Assembly (NCBI RefSeq): GCF_000702545.1
Contig: NZ_JNIO01000008.1
Coordinates: forward strand, 1,674,001-1,738,000
Length of the DNA stretch: 64,000 bases
Direction: 5' to 3'
DNA from: Selenomonas sp. AB3002
GTDB lineage: Bacteria > Bacillota > Negativicutes > Selenomonadales > Selenomonadaceae
In this document: positions 44,183 to 52,698 of the stretch, in pieces
Numbering within the stretch: the first letter of the stretch is position 1
How the letters are laid out: each line of letters starts with the position of its first letter
Made by a program: the position numbers and the translations under genes
Notes under the pieces: model-generated
The model's input: the letters and a program-made list of their open reading frames with translations, nothing else
What the model was told of the DNA's origin: nothing
Databases searched by the model: none

Positions 44183-44494
44183 TTAAGCCTCGATCTTCTC
44201 GATGACAACCTTCGTGAACGGCTGACGATGGCCCTGACGACGACGATAGTTGGACTTCGCCTTGTACTTGAAGACAAGAATCTTGCGCTCCTTGCCCTGA
44301 GCCTCGACCTTAGCCGTAACCTTGGCACCCTCAATAACAGGCTTGCCGACCTTGACATCGCCATCGTTCACCACTGCCAGAACCTGGTCGAAGACAACTG
44401 CTTCGCCCTCAGCCTGAGCCAGCTTCTCAACGGTGATGACATCACCCTCAGCAACCTTGTACTGCTTGCCACCAGTCTTGATAATTGCGTACAT
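44183..44494 (-). CDS. rplU: 50S ribosomal protein L21
   Basis: The 103-residue product matches L21 throughout: [20 protein letters not shown], VDVxLDQVLAV-like [18 protein letters not shown], and the basic C-terminus [36 protein letters not shown] precedes the ATG. It is the first gene of the L21-Prp-L27 operon. About 145 bases of untranslated leader precede it, a size that would allow an L21-type autoregulatory RNA, but no defined fold is claimed here. Confidence 0.97.
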   Translation of the reverse strand: MYAIIKTGGKQYKVAEGDVITVEKLAQAEGEAVVFDQVLAVVNDGDVKVGKPVIEGAKVTAKVEAQGKERKILVFKYKAKSNYRRRQGHRQPFTKVVIEKIEA

Positions 44495-44627
44495 GAAAAC
44501 ACCTCCCTGATAGTTACTCGCCAGCTTCGGTACAGCCAAAGGCTGATTTCACTTTCAAAACCTGCACTGCGCGGTTGGGGAAGGACGCCTGAGCGCCCTC
44601 TGGAATGCTCTGCGCATTCACTAGCAA

Positions 44628-44657
44628 AGCTTAACATAGAAAAGGCCCTGCTGTCAA
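44628..44657 (-). promoter_or_regulatory. candidate promoter of the L21-Prp-L27 operon
   Basis: On the minus strand a perfect -35 TTGACA and an extended -10 (TGT-TAAGCT) are separated by 18 bases. The -35 lies in the loop of the terminator hairpin that ends the upstream permease gene, so the two elements share DNA. Confidence 0.45.
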
Positions 44658-44669
44658 CAGCAGAGCCTT
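44642..44669 (-). terminator. terminator of the purine permease gene
   Basis: AAGGCTCTGCTG and CAGCAGGGCCTT form a stem with a TTGA loop (one mismatch) and T residues follow on the minus strand, about 20 bases after the permease stop. Confidence 0.75.
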
Positions 44670-44686
44670 GAGTTTTTATATATTTT

Positions 44687-46033
44687 TTAGGACCTCATAA
44701 CCAGGTTCACCACAAAGGCGATACTCACCAGCCACATGATCCAGCTTACATCCTTGTGCTTGCCTGCGCAGGTCTTGAGCACTGCGTAGCTCACAAAGCC
44801 GAAGGCAAAGCCATTGGCAATGGAGGAAGTCATGGGCATCATCAGAATGGTGAGGAAAGCGGGCAGAGCCACGGTGTAATCCTGCCAGTTGATCTTGCCC
44901 ACATCAGCCATCATCATAGCACCTACCAGAATCAGGGCAGGAGTGGTGGCGAAGCCCGGCACCAGACCGATAAGGGGTGCAAAGGCCAGAGAAACCAGGA
45001 AGAGGACAGCCACCGTCACAGCTGTGAGACCCGTCTTGCCGCCGGCAGCGATACCTGCGGCGCTCTCTATATAGGAAGTAACCGTGGAAGTACCGAACAC
45101 AGCAGAAGCCATGGTGCCCACAGCATCCGTAGTGAGGGCCCGGTCGATGTTCTCGATCTGGCCGTCCGGCTTCACCATCTTGGCCTTGCTGGTGAGACCT
45201 ATCAGTGTACCCATATTATCGAAAAGTTCCACCACCGTGAAGGTGAAGATAATGGAAACAATGCCGTAGTTCCAGGCACCTGCCAGGTCAAGCTGGCCAA
45301 AAGTGGCGCTCATGCTGGGCACGCTGGTGCTGATGACATCAGTGAGGCTGTGCGGTGCCGGGGTATACCCCATCACCATGGCAATCACAGTAGTCACCAC
45401 AATGCCGATAAGGATAGAGCCCTGCACATTGCGGGCCATGAGTGCGCCCGTCAGCAACAGGCTGAACAGGGAAAGCATGGTAGTAGGAGCCACCACAGAA
45501 CCCAAAGTGATGAAAGTGGCAGCATCAGCCACGATGAGGCCGGAACCCTTGAGACCGATAAAGGCGATAAAGGTACCGATACCCACACCAATAGCTACCT
45601 TCAGGTCCGCCGGCACAGCGTTGATGATGGCCTGACGGATACCTCCCAGGGTCAGGATAAAGAAAATCACGCCGGAGAAGAACACAGCGCCCAAAGCTAC
45701 CGTCCAGTGCAGGTGCAGCACACCTACCACATAGAAGGCAAAGAAGGCGTTCAGGCCCATGCCCGGCGCCAGAGCCACAGGATAGTTGGCAAAGACGCCC
45801 ATCATGGTAGTGGCCAGAGCCGCAATCCAGATGGTGGAGGCAATGGCTGCTTCCTTGGGAATCCCGGCCTCGGCCAGGATATTGGGGTTGACGAACATGA
45901 TGTAGGCCAGGGCGATGAAGGTGGTGAAGCCCGCTATCATCTCCGTCCTGATGGAGCTTCCCTTCTCCCTGATCTTAAAGAACTTCTCAATGAAATTTGG
46001 CTGCCCTGCCGACTGCTTCATTTCAGCTTGCAT
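44687..46033 (-). CDS. NCS2 family purine permease (PbuG/AzgA-like)
   Basis: The 448-residue product has about twelve to fourteen hydrophobic segments and the COG2252 signatures RTEMIAGFTTFIALAYIMFVNP, PVALAPGMGLNAFFAF, FTVVELFDNMGTLIGLTSKA and GTSTVTSYIESAAGIAAGGKTGLTAV. Such permeases import hypoxanthine, guanine or adenine by proton symport. AGGAGG lies 11 bases before the ATG. A purine-riboswitch-like leader lies directly upstream, and its P1 stem touches this ribosome site, consistent with purine-controlled translation. Confidence 0.94.
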   Translation of the reverse strand: MQAEMKQSAGQPNFIEKFFKIREKGSSIRTEMIAGFTTFIALAYIMFVNPNILAEAGIPKEAAIASTIWIAALATTMMGVFANYPVALAPGMGLNAFFAFYVVGVLHLHWTVALGAVFFSGVIFFILTLGGIRQAIINAVPADLKVAIGVGIGTFIAFIGLKGSGLIVADAATFITLGSVVAPTTMLSLFSLLLTGALMARNVQGSILIGIVVTTVIAMVMGYTPAPHSLTDVISTSVPSMSATFGQLDLAGAWNYGIVSIIFTFTVVELFDNMGTLIGLTSKAKMVKPDGQIENIDRALTTDAVGTMASAVFGTSTVTSYIESAAGIAAGGKTGLTAVTVAVLFLVSLAFAPLIGLVPGFATTPALILVGAMMMADVGKINWQDYTVALPAFLTILMMPMTSSIANGFAFGFVSYAVLKTCAGKHKDVSWIMWLVSIAFVVNLVMRS

Positions 46034-46045
46034 ACGAAAAATTTC

Positions 46046-46117
46046 CTCCTATAGCCTTGGGCGGTTTACGGCCGCCTGGTAGAAACGCCCGCACCCTATC
46101 TGCGAGCTTATACAGTA
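46046..46117 (-). promoter_or_regulatory. purine-riboswitch-like leader of the permease gene
   Basis: The minus strand shows the aptamer landmarks in order: TATAA (J1/2); P2 GCTCGCA/TGCGGGC with loop GATAGGG; J2/3 TTTCTACC; P3 GGCGG/CCGCC with loop CCGTAAA; then GGCTATAG. The P1 base can form from CTGTA and TATAG. Relative to characterised purine aptamers the 3' side of P3 carries an extra CAA and J3/1 reads GGC instead of GAC. The ligand-contacting C before TATAG is present, which favours guanine or hypoxanthine over adenine. P1 runs into AGGAGG of the permease, suggesting translational control. Confidence 0.75.
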
Positions 46118-46202
46118 ATAACGACAACGATTAGAGTATCATGAAAGTGGACATAAGTCAATTTGATATTGCAATTAAAACTTTCACACAATATCTGCAA
46201 AC

Positions 46203-46227
46203 AAAAAGCAGGCGAAAAACCGCCTGC
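46203..46227 (-). terminator. terminator after the STAS gene
   Basis: On the minus strand GCAGGCG and CGCCTGC pair around GTTTTT and are followed by TTTTTG, about 25 bases after the STAS stop. Confidence 0.85.
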
Positions 46228-46251
46228 CTTCTCACACAACTTATACCCCTG

Positions 46252-46602
46252 TCAGCTTCTGGACCTATGGATATCAGCTGCAAAGGGAAGATCTGAAACA
46301 CTGTCATAAACCTCCAGGAATGCGTTGACACCGGAAGCCTCGATTATCTCTTTTACTTCCGGGCGCATGGCGCAGATTGCCACATGATGGTTCACTTCAG
46401 CTGTTTTCTTGGCCGCCTGCACCAGCGAACGAATCCCCATACTGCTTATATATTCCAATTCACTGACATCCAGCACGATATCAAGGCGCTTGGAAATCTC
46501 CGGCAACATCTCTTTATCCAAATCCGGCGCAGTCTGAGCATCCAGACGTCCCTTCAACGTAAAAAGAATCCATACCCCAAAAACTTCCTTCTTCAATTCC
46601 AT
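46252..46602 (-). CDS. STAS-domain anti-sigma-factor-antagonist-like protein
   Basis: The 116-residue product is a single STAS domain: GVWILFTLKGRLDAQTAPDLDKEM, IVLDVSELEYISSMGIRSLVQAAKKT, then EVKEIIEASGVNAFLEVYDSV. Ser54 in YISSMGIRSL aligns with the serine that RsbW-type kinases phosphorylate in SpoIIAA/RsbV. GGGGGAA precedes the ATG at 46602. No sigma factor or free anti-sigma kinase is encoded nearby. The gene directly upstream encodes a symporter whose N-terminal domain resembles an RsbW-type ATPase, a likely partner. Confidence 0.9.
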   Translation of the reverse strand: MELKKEVFGVWILFTLKGRLDAQTAPDLDKEMLPEISKRLDIVLDVSELEYISSMGIRSLVQAAKKTAEVNHHVAICAMRPEVKEIIEASGVNAFLEVYDSVSDLPFAADIHRSRS

Positions 46603-46721
46603 CTCAATTCCCCCTTGACGCACCATCATTTTCTTCTAGCTTACCTGTCTTATTCTACAAAAGTCATTTATTTCCTTCTAAAAAAACATGCCAATTTTTG
46701 TTCCAGCACCGCAGGCGAACC

Positions 46722-48332
46722 TCACTCTGCCCGATAGACCGACTCATCAACAGCATGCTCATGCCTGGCCAGCAACAAGGCAACAGTAATGCCCCCTGCA
46801 GAATTGAGGGGCGTCCGCAGCATAGAAACCAGCGGGTCCACGGAAAGCACCATGCCGATGGCCTCTATGGGAATCCCCACAGATACAGCCACCGAGGCCA
46901 GGCAGATGACCGCCCCTCCCGTCACTCCTGGAGAGCCAAAGGAAAGGGCCACAGAAGTAAGCGCCAGCGTCATCAGGAAGCCTGAGCTGACCTCAATCCC
47001 GTACAGCTTGGCCAGCATGATGCTTTGCAGGATAAGGAACGCGCAATTGCCGTCCATCTTCACAGAAGCCCCCATGGGTATGGCAAAGCCAGCCAGCTTT
47101 TCCTGTACCCCCAGCTTTTTGACACATAGCTCCATGGAAAAGGGCATAGCAGCGTTGGTGCTGCCCAGAGAGGCCGGCAGCGGCAGAAAGCCAGCCAACT
47201 TTCTCAAAAAGATCCAGGGCGGCAGGTGTCCCGCCGCAGCCACCAAAGCACCGTACACCACCAGCATGAAAACCAGCATCAGCCCTTGGGCCAGCAGTGC
47301 CTCCATAAAAGCCCAAAGGGACTCCAGCCCCACCTGGAAGACAAGGGAAGCCATAGACAAGAAAGCCACCAGGGGAACCAGCCGCACGATGGTCCTTATC
47401 ACCCGCAGGCAGAGAGTGTCCATGGCATTCACGATATCAATCAAAGGACGCGCTTTTTCCCCCATGCTGTTTATGGTCAGGCCAAAGAGCAACGCCAAAA
47501 AAATCACCTGCAGCATATTGCCGGAAATCACCGGCTCCGCAAACTGATGCGGTACAATCCCCACGATCATATCCAGCAGTGACATATGGGCAGCAGCAGT
47601 ATCCCCGGCTGTCCCTATCTGCGCGAATTCCCCTGAAAAGATATGGACGCCCAGGAAAAGGGCACCACCAGCAGCACAAAGGGAGGTCACCAAGTACAGC
47701 CCCATCATGTGCCTGCCCATTTTCCCAACATCTGAGACATTGGAAAGATTCATGATTCCTGCCATGATGGAGAAGAGCACCACCGGTGCCAGCATCATGT
47801 TCATGGCATTCAGGAACATGGTGCGGGCGCTGCGCAGAGCGTAAGTATCAATCATGCTCACAAGGTCAGGCGAAAGCACTTCCTCCAGCACAGAACCGAC
47901 CAGAAGGCCCAATGCCATACCCATCAGGGTATTGCGCACCTGCTTCTTCTTGTCCTTGCGCACCTCGATGGAAAGGCAGTTCTTGCCGTTCCTGCGGGAA
48001 TACCCCAGCCACTCGCGATTGCTGGTCAGGATGATGTGACGGAAATAATCCACCTCTTCCTCTGTCCAGGAATTTTCTTCGCTCAAAGGATTATACGCCT
48101 CGCCCTCTGAGGTCAGACGCAAGCTCACCGCGCCAAAGCGGCGATGTATGCCCACTTTGACTTCCTTGCTTTTATGCTCAAAAAGGCGGTAGCAGATTTC
48201 TTCCAGCAAGAGGCTGGAGCGTATGACTGCCGCATGCTCTATGCCCATCTGCACGAGCTTTTCTTCAATTTTGCCCTGTTCGCTCCCAAAGGTTTCCTTC
48301 GTCAGCAGGAAACTGGACGCTTTTCCTATCAT
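46722..48332 (-). CDS. SDF-family (glutamate/dicarboxylate) symporter with N-terminal RsbW-like ATPase domain
   Basis: The 536-residue product has two parts. Residues about 1-130 are soluble. They follow the layout of GHKL/RsbW ATPases, with a helix [16 protein letters not shown] at the N-box place and [12 protein letters not shown] at the D-x-G place, then a final strand NCLSIEVR. The key Asn and Asp of active kinases are replaced, so it is degenerate. Residues about 135-530 are a complete SDF transporter with [23 protein letters not shown] and [18 protein letters not shown]; the usual NMDGT reads KMDGN. It overlaps hemL by 4 bases and is followed by a STAS gene. Confidence 0.88.
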   Translation of the reverse strand: MIGKASSFLLTKETFGSEQGKIEEKLVQMGIEHAAVIRSSLLLEEICYRLFEHKSKEVKVGIHRRFGAVSLRLTSEGEAYNPLSEENSWTEEEVDYFRHIILTSNREWLGYSRRNGKNCLSIEVRKDKKKQVRNTLMGMALGLLVGSVLEEVLSPDLVSMIDTYALRSARTMFLNAMNMMLAPVVLFSIMAGIMNLSNVSDVGKMGRHMMGLYLVTSLCAAGGALFLGVHIFSGEFAQIGTAGDTAAAHMSLLDMIVGIVPHQFAEPVISGNMLQVIFLALLFGLTINSMGEKARPLIDIVNAMDTLCLRVIRTIVRLVPLVAFLSMASLVFQVGLESLWAFMEALLAQGLMLVFMLVVYGALVAAAGHLPPWIFLRKLAGFLPLPASLGSTNAAMPFSMELCVKKLGVQEKLAGFAIPMGASVKMDGNCAFLILQSIMLAKLYGIEVSSGFLMTLALTSVALSFGSPGVTGGAVICLASVAVSVGIPIEAIGMVLSVDPLVSMLRTPLNSAGGITVALLLARHEHAVDESVYRAE

Positions 48333-49642
48333 AACGCCGCCACCGCAGCAAAGGCCCTGCCTGCCGCCTCTATAGTGCGGTCAATGTCCTCCTCGCTGTG
48401 GGCGCCGCTCATGAACAATGTCTCGAACTGGGAAGGAGCCAGATAGATGCCCTGCTCCAGCATGGCCTTGAACCAGACCTTGAAGGCTTCTTGGTCGGCG
48501 GCTTCTGCATCAGCGTAGTCATAAACTTCCTTTTCGCTGAAGAAGATGCCAAACATGGAGCCTGCCTGATGGGCCTGAATGGAGACGCCCGCTTCCCTGG
48601 CCTTTTCCTGCCAGCCCAGCAGGAGTTTTTTCGTCTTCAAGGTGAGCTTCCGGCTGTAGTCCGGCTCACCTGCTTCCGGCTCGGCGGTGATGATTTTGAG
48701 AGTCTCCAGCCCAGCCGTCATGGCCAGGGGATTGCCGGAGAGGGTGCCTGCCTGGTACACGGGACCGGAGGGAGAAACCTTTGACATAATCTCCCGCTTG
48801 CCGCCGTAAGCTGCCACCGGCAGGCCGCCGCCGATGATCTTGCCCAGACAGGTGAGATCAGGGACGATGCCGTAGGCCGCCTGAGCCCCACCCAAGGATG
48901 CACGGAAGCCGCACATGACCTCGTCGAAAATCAGGAGGGTGCCGTGTTCCTCCGTGAGCTTCCGCAGCAGGCGCAGATAGCCCTGTTTGGGAGGAATACA
49001 GCCCATGTTGCCAGCCACCGGCTCTACGATAACGGCTGCAATCTCATCACCGCATTTATCCATGATTTCCTTGAAAGCCTCTTCGTCATTGTAGGGAATG
49101 GTGATGGTATCTGCCGCCGTTCCCTTGGTGACACCGGGAGAGCTGGGCACGCCAAAGGTGGCCATGCCGCTGCCAGCGCTCACCAGCAGGCTGTCGCTGT
49201 GGCCGTGGTAGCAGCCGATAAACTTGAGGATTTTTTCCCTGCCCGTATAGCCACGAGCCAGGCGCAGTGCGCTCATGGTGGACTCCGTGCCGGAGTTCAC
49301 CATGCGGAGCATTTCCATGGAGGGATAGACGGACTGGACAAGTTTCGCCAGCTCACTCTCAATCACCGTGGGCGCACCGTAGCTGGTGCCCCGGGTAGCA
49401 GCCTCCTGCAGGGCCTTCACTACCTGGGGATGGGCATGGCCCACCACCATGGGACCCCAGGAACCTACATAATCTATGTACTCATTGCCGTCAATATCGT
49501 ATATCTTGTCCCCCTCAGCCCGGGCGATGAAAGGAGGGTTGCAGTCCACGCTCCTGTAGGAACGCACCGGACTGTTCACCCCGCCGGGCATCAAGGTTTT
49601 GGCTTCATTGAAGGCTTCAAGAGATTTAGACAAATTCAGCAT
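48329..49642 (-). CDS. hemL: glutamate-1-semialdehyde 2,1-aminomutase
   Basis: The 437-residue pyridoxal-phosphate enzyme makes 5-aminolevulinate. It shows [65 protein letters not shown] and [16 protein letters not shown], which carries the cofactor lysine. I start at [11 protein letters not shown]; a TTG-initiated longer frame to 49708 has no ribosome site. It is separated from hemB by a 500-base stretch that holds a plus-strand small-peptide transcript. The symporter gene overlaps its 3' end. Confidence 0.96.
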   Translation of the reverse strand: MLNLSKSLEAFNEAKTLMPGGVNSPVRSYRSVDCNPPFIARAEGDKIYDIDGNEYIDYVGSWGPMVVGHAHPQVVKALQEAATRGTSYGAPTVIESELAKLVQSVYPSMEMLRMVNSGTESTMSALRLARGYTGREKILKFIGCYHGHSDSLLVSAGSGMATFGVPSSPGVTKGTAADTITIPYNDEEAFKEIMDKCGDEIAAVIVEPVAGNMGCIPPKQGYLRLLRKLTEEHGTLLIFDEVMCGFRASLGGAQAAYGIVPDLTCLGKIIGGGLPVAAYGGKREIMSKVSPSGPVYQAGTLSGNPLAMTAGLETLKIITAEPEAGEPDYSRKLTLKTKKLLLGWQEKAREAGVSIQAHQAGSMFGIFFSEKEVYDYADAEAADQEAFKVWFKAMLEQGIYLAPSQFETLFMSGAHSEEDIDRTIEAAGRAFAAVAAL

Positions 49643-49670
49643 ATACAAGCCACTCCTTGTTGTAGAACAT

Positions 49671-49700
49671 TTGCTCTCTTCATAGTTCTTGTGGTATACT
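49671..49700 (+). promoter_or_regulatory. candidate promoter of the small-peptide transcript
   Basis: TTGCTC and TATACT are separated by 18 bases, and TGG before TATACT gives an extended -10. It points into the 49795 peptide gene and away from hemL, whose start it abuts. Confidence 0.55.
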
Positions 49701-49794
49701 TTAACCAAGCTACAAAACGGTAGGCGGTTAGCCCTCTCATCAAAGCTGGCGTTAAAAGCGCGCGGTCGATCGGCAGATGATGGGAGGTGATAGC

Positions 49795-49866
49795 ATGAAT
49801 GATACGACGCTTCAGCTGTTGCTGATCTTGTTAATCATCCTCGCTGTCAACAGCAGAAAGAAATAA
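49795..49866 (+). CDS. 23-residue hydrophobic peptide, type I toxin-like
   Basis: An ATG preceded by GGGAGGTGATAGC opens a 23-codon frame: a polar start (MNDTTLQ), an uninterrupted hydrophobic run ([11 protein letters not shown]) and a basic end (NSRKK). This matches the form of type I toxin peptides that insert into the membrane. It has its own promoter-like sequence, lies within a long-range RNA duplex and is followed by a hairpin and a strong terminator. I do not recognise a named family. An antisense RNA would be expected but its promoter is not clear. Confidence 0.6.
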   Translation: MNDTTLQLLLILLIILAVNSRKK

Positions 49867-49895
49867 CCGCCCCAGTTCCCCAACTTTGGCGGTTA
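49864..49895 (+). other. hairpin overlapping the stop of the small peptide
   Basis: TAACCGCC and GGCGGTTA form a perfect 8-base stem that begins at the stop codon of the 23-residue frame. It is part of the folded transcript; no T-run follows. Confidence 0.55.
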
Positions 49896-49944
49896 ATCTT
49901 GTATTGACCTGAAATTTTGAGGGCTAACCGTTTACCAGTAGCCT

Positions 49945-49973
49945 GCCTCCTGTTAGCGCAGGAGGCTTTTTCT
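49945..49973 (+). terminator. terminator of the small-peptide transcript
   Basis: GCCTCCTG and CAGGAGGC pair around TTAGCG and are followed by TTTTTCT. With the promoter at 49671 it bounds a transcript of about 265 bases. Confidence 0.85.
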
Positions 49974-50150
49974 ATAACGCCATTGTTCCGGTTTTGCCGT
50001 AGGCAAAACTTCCTCTTAGCGTTTCAACGAGGCAGGAAATATTAGCTCGCCACATGTTAGTAGTTTGCACTCCCACCTATAGAGGTGATGTATACCTTGT
50101 TCCTCGTTATATGTATTGTAACATATTTACAGCCCTGTTTCAATTATCCT

Positions 50151-51137
50151 TCAATAAACAATTCCTTCCTCCAGCCAGCGGGCAGCATCAAGGGCATGAT
50201 AGGTGATGATCATTTCTGCCCCGGCCCGCTTCATGCAGTTCAGGGACTCCAGCACAATGCGGGGCTCGTCGATCCAGCCATTGGCAGCAGCCGCCTTCAC
50301 CATGGCATACTCGCCGCTGACATTGTAGGTGACCAGGGGCAGGTCGCACTTCTCCTTGGCCTCTTTCACAATGTCCAAGTAAGCAAGGGCAGGCTTCACG
50401 ATGATCATGTCTGCCCCCTCGGCCATATCCAGAGCCAGTTCCTTCATGGCCTCACGGCGGTTGGCCGGGTCCATCTGGTACTGGCGGCGGTCACCGAATT
50501 GGGGAGCGCTGTCAGCCGCATCGCGGAAGGGTCCATAGTAGCCGGAGGCGTACTTGATGGCATAGCTCATGATGGCGGTGTTGATATGACCCTTTTCGTC
50601 CAAAGCCTCACGGATAGCCGCCACCCTGCCGTCCATCATGTCAGAAGGCGCCACGATATCAGCCCCGGCCTCAGCCTGGCTCACCGCCACCTTCTGCAGA
50701 TGCTTCAGAGTAGCATCATTGTCCACATAATGACCGCAAAGCTCCCCGCAGTGTCCGTGGCTGGTATACTCGCAAAGGCACACATCGCCAATGATCACCA
50801 GTTCCGGCACTTCCTGCTTGATGGCTGCGATGGCCCGCTGCACAGGGCTCTTCATATCCCAGGCAGAAGAGCCGATCTCGTCCTTGTACTCAGGAATGCC
50901 GAAGACCTCCACCGCAGGAATCCCCAAAGAAGCCACCAGCTTGGCCTCCTCCACTGCCTGGTCCACAGACAGATGGTAGCAGCCGGGCATGGAAGGAATC
51001 TCCTCCCTTACATTGGTGCCCGGTACAAGAAACAGAGGATAGATGAAATCCTTCACAGAAAGAGACGTCTCCCGCACCATGGCGCGGATGTTCTTGGAAA
51101 TGCGCATACGGCGTGGCCGCAGTACCTGATTGAGCAT
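50151..51137 (-). CDS. hemB: delta-aminolevulinic acid dehydratase (porphobilinogen synthase)
   Basis: The 328-residue enzyme joins two aminolevulinates to porphobilinogen. It shows the zinc-type cysteine cluster DVCLCEYTSHGHCG, the Schiff-base lysines in YAIKYASGYYGPFRDA and MIIVKPALAYLDIV, and the N-terminal RPRRMRISKNIRAMVRE. I start at MLNQVLRPRR with GGAAG upstream. It follows cobA-hemD by about 30 bases in the haem operon. Length is normal. Confidence 0.97.
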   Translation of the reverse strand: MLNQVLRPRRMRISKNIRAMVRETSLSVKDFIYPLFLVPGTNVREEIPSMPGCYHLSVDQAVEEAKLVASLGIPAVEVFGIPEYKDEIGSSAWDMKSPVQRAIAAIKQEVPELVIIGDVCLCEYTSHGHCGELCGHYVDNDATLKHLQKVAVSQAEAGADIVAPSDMMDGRVAAIREALDEKGHINTAIMSYAIKYASGYYGPFRDAADSAPQFGDRRQYQMDPANRREAMKELALDMAEGADMIIVKPALAYLDIVKEAKEKCDLPLVTYNVSGEYAMVKAAAANGWIDEPRIVLESLNCMKRAGAEMIITYHALDAARWLEEGIVY

Positions 51138-51165
51138 AGTATGGCTTCCTTTCAATTATGTTAAC

Positions 51166-52686
51166 TTATGCCTGAAAATGTTCGCTTATAACCTTGACTA
51201 AGCCGTTGATGGTGTATTCTGCTGCTTCCATATCCGGCTCCAGGCCGTTATTCCTGGCGGTCTCTGCCGTAACGGGACCGATGCAGGCCAGCTTTACGCC
51301 ATTGAGCAATTCCTTGCTGCCCAAGAGCTTCAGCAGGTTGGTCACCGTGGAGGAACTGGTGAAGGTCACCAGGTCAATCTCTCCTGCAACCAGCTTCGCC
51401 TTCAATTCCTCAGCATTGCCTTCAGCAGTCACCGTCTGATAAACCGGCACCACATCCACCGTATGCCCCTGCTCCCGCAGCTTCTCCGGCAGGATTTCCC
51501 TGGCCTCCTGGGCCCGGGGAAGAAGGATCTTGGCATGGGGAGGCAGCTTGCCCTTCAAGGCTTCCAGTATGCCCTCAGCCCTGAATTCCTGGGGCACCAC
51601 ATCTGCCCTGATGCCGTATTCCCTGAGCTTCTCTGCCGTAGCGGAACCAATAGCTGCTGCCTTGGCAAAGCCCAGCGCCCGGGTATCCTTCCCGGCACCG
51701 AACAGGCGGGAGAAGAAATGCTCCACCCCGTTGGTGCTGGTGAAAATCAGCCAGTGGTAATCCTGCACATGTGCAAGGGCCTCGTCCAGTGCTTTATAGT
51801 CATCTTCCGGAGCCCTGAGCTCGATGGCAGGAGCCTCAATCACTCCCGCCCCCAGAGCCTCCAAGGCCGCCGTCAGCTTGGAAGCCTGGCTCCTTGCCCG
51901 GGTAACCAGCACAGTCTTGCCAAAGAGGGGGCGGTACTCCAGGTCATCAAACCACTTGAGGCTTTCACGGAGCTTCACGACCTCACCCACAATAAAGATA
52001 GCAGGCGGCTTCAAACCGGCCTTCTTCACATCCTCGGCTGCGGTGCCCACGGTGGTTTCCAGCACCCGCTGCTCAGCCTTGGTGCCCCAGCGGATCACTG
52101 CCGCCGGAGTATCAGCGCTGCGCCCATGCTTGATAAGTTCCTCGGTGATATGGGGCAGATTAGCCACCCCCATGAGGAACACCAGCGTGTCCACCCCCAT
52201 GGAAAGCTTGTCCCAGCGCATATTGGAGCCGCCCTTGGTGGGGTCTTCATGGCCCGTCACCACCGCAAAAGAGGTAGCTACCGCCCGATGGGTCACGGGA
52301 ATCCCCGCATAGGCGGGCACAGAAATGGCAGAGGTAATCCCCGGCACGATTTCAAAGGGCAGATGGTTCTCCCGCAGCAGCAGGGCTTCTTCCCCGCCCC
52401 GTCCGAAGACAAAGGGGTCGCCGCCCTTCAGGCGCACCACGACCTTGCCTTCTTTGGCCTTGTCCACCAAAAGCTGGTTGATATCCTCCTGCTTCATGGT
52501 GTGGTTACTGGAAGCCTTGCCCACATAGATGTACTCCGCTTCCTCCGGCGCCCACTGAAGAATCCGGGGATCTGCCAGCCTGTCGTAGACTACAACCTCT
52601 GCCATCTTCAGGCAATCCACTGCCTTCAAGCTGATAAGCCGGTAATCTCCCGGGCCTGCCCCCACTAAATATACCATTCCTGCCAT
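51166..52686 (-). CDS. uroporphyrinogen-III C-methyltransferase / uroporphyrinogen-III synthase fusion
   Basis: The 506-residue product joins two enzymes. Residues about 1-245 are the SUMT (CobA) methyltransferase with VYLVGAGPGDYRLISLKAV, VVRLKGGDPFVFGRGGEE and GITSAISVPAYAGIPVTHR. Residues about 255-500 are HemD, which closes hydroxymethylbilane (TSTNGVEHFFSRL, AAIGSATAEKLREYG, TFTSSSTVTNLLKLLG). It can therefore make uroporphyrinogen III and divert it to precorrin-2. AAGGAG precedes the ATG at 52686. This CobA-HemD fusion is common in Firmicutes. Confidence 0.95.
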   Translation of the reverse strand: MAGMVYLVGAGPGDYRLISLKAVDCLKMAEVVVYDRLADPRILQWAPEEAEYIYVGKASSNHTMKQEDINQLLVDKAKEGKVVVRLKGGDPFVFGRGGEEALLLRENHLPFEIVPGITSAISVPAYAGIPVTHRAVATSFAVVTGHEDPTKGGSNMRWDKLSMGVDTLVFLMGVANLPHITEELIKHGRSADTPAAVIRWGTKAEQRVLETTVGTAAEDVKKAGLKPPAIFIVGEVVKLRESLKWFDDLEYRPLFGKTVLVTRARSQASKLTAALEALGAGVIEAPAIELRAPEDDYKALDEALAHVQDYHWLIFTSTNGVEHFFSRLFGAGKDTRALGFAKAAAIGSATAEKLREYGIRADVVPQEFRAEGILEALKGKLPPHAKILLPRAQEAREILPEKLREQGHTVDVVPVYQTVTAEGNAEELKAKLVAGEIDLVTFTSSSTVTNLLKLLGSKELLNGVKLACIGPVTAETARNNGLEPDMEAAEYTINGLVKVISEHFQA

Positions 52687-52698
52687 AATCAAAACTCC

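Larger units (their letters stand above)
49719..49936 (+). repeat. long-range inverted repeat enclosing the 23-residue ORF
   Basis: GGTAGGCGGTTAGCCCTC at 49719-49736 and GAGGGCTAACCGTTTACC at 49919-49936 are complementary at 16 of 18 positions. In the RNA they would join the 5' and 3' ends of the transcript and enclose the small ORF, as in mRNAs of type I toxins. Confidence 0.7.

Noticed and set aside
44495-44627. L21 leader RNA family member
   Set aside because: The leader length fits, but I could not trace the conserved fold by eye, so it is not claimed as a feature.
50085-51164. Plus-strand frame starting just before hemB, with GAGGTG before its ATG
   Set aside because: The ribosome site is only 2 bases from the ATG and the frame runs antisense through hemB. 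It is not a second small toxin.
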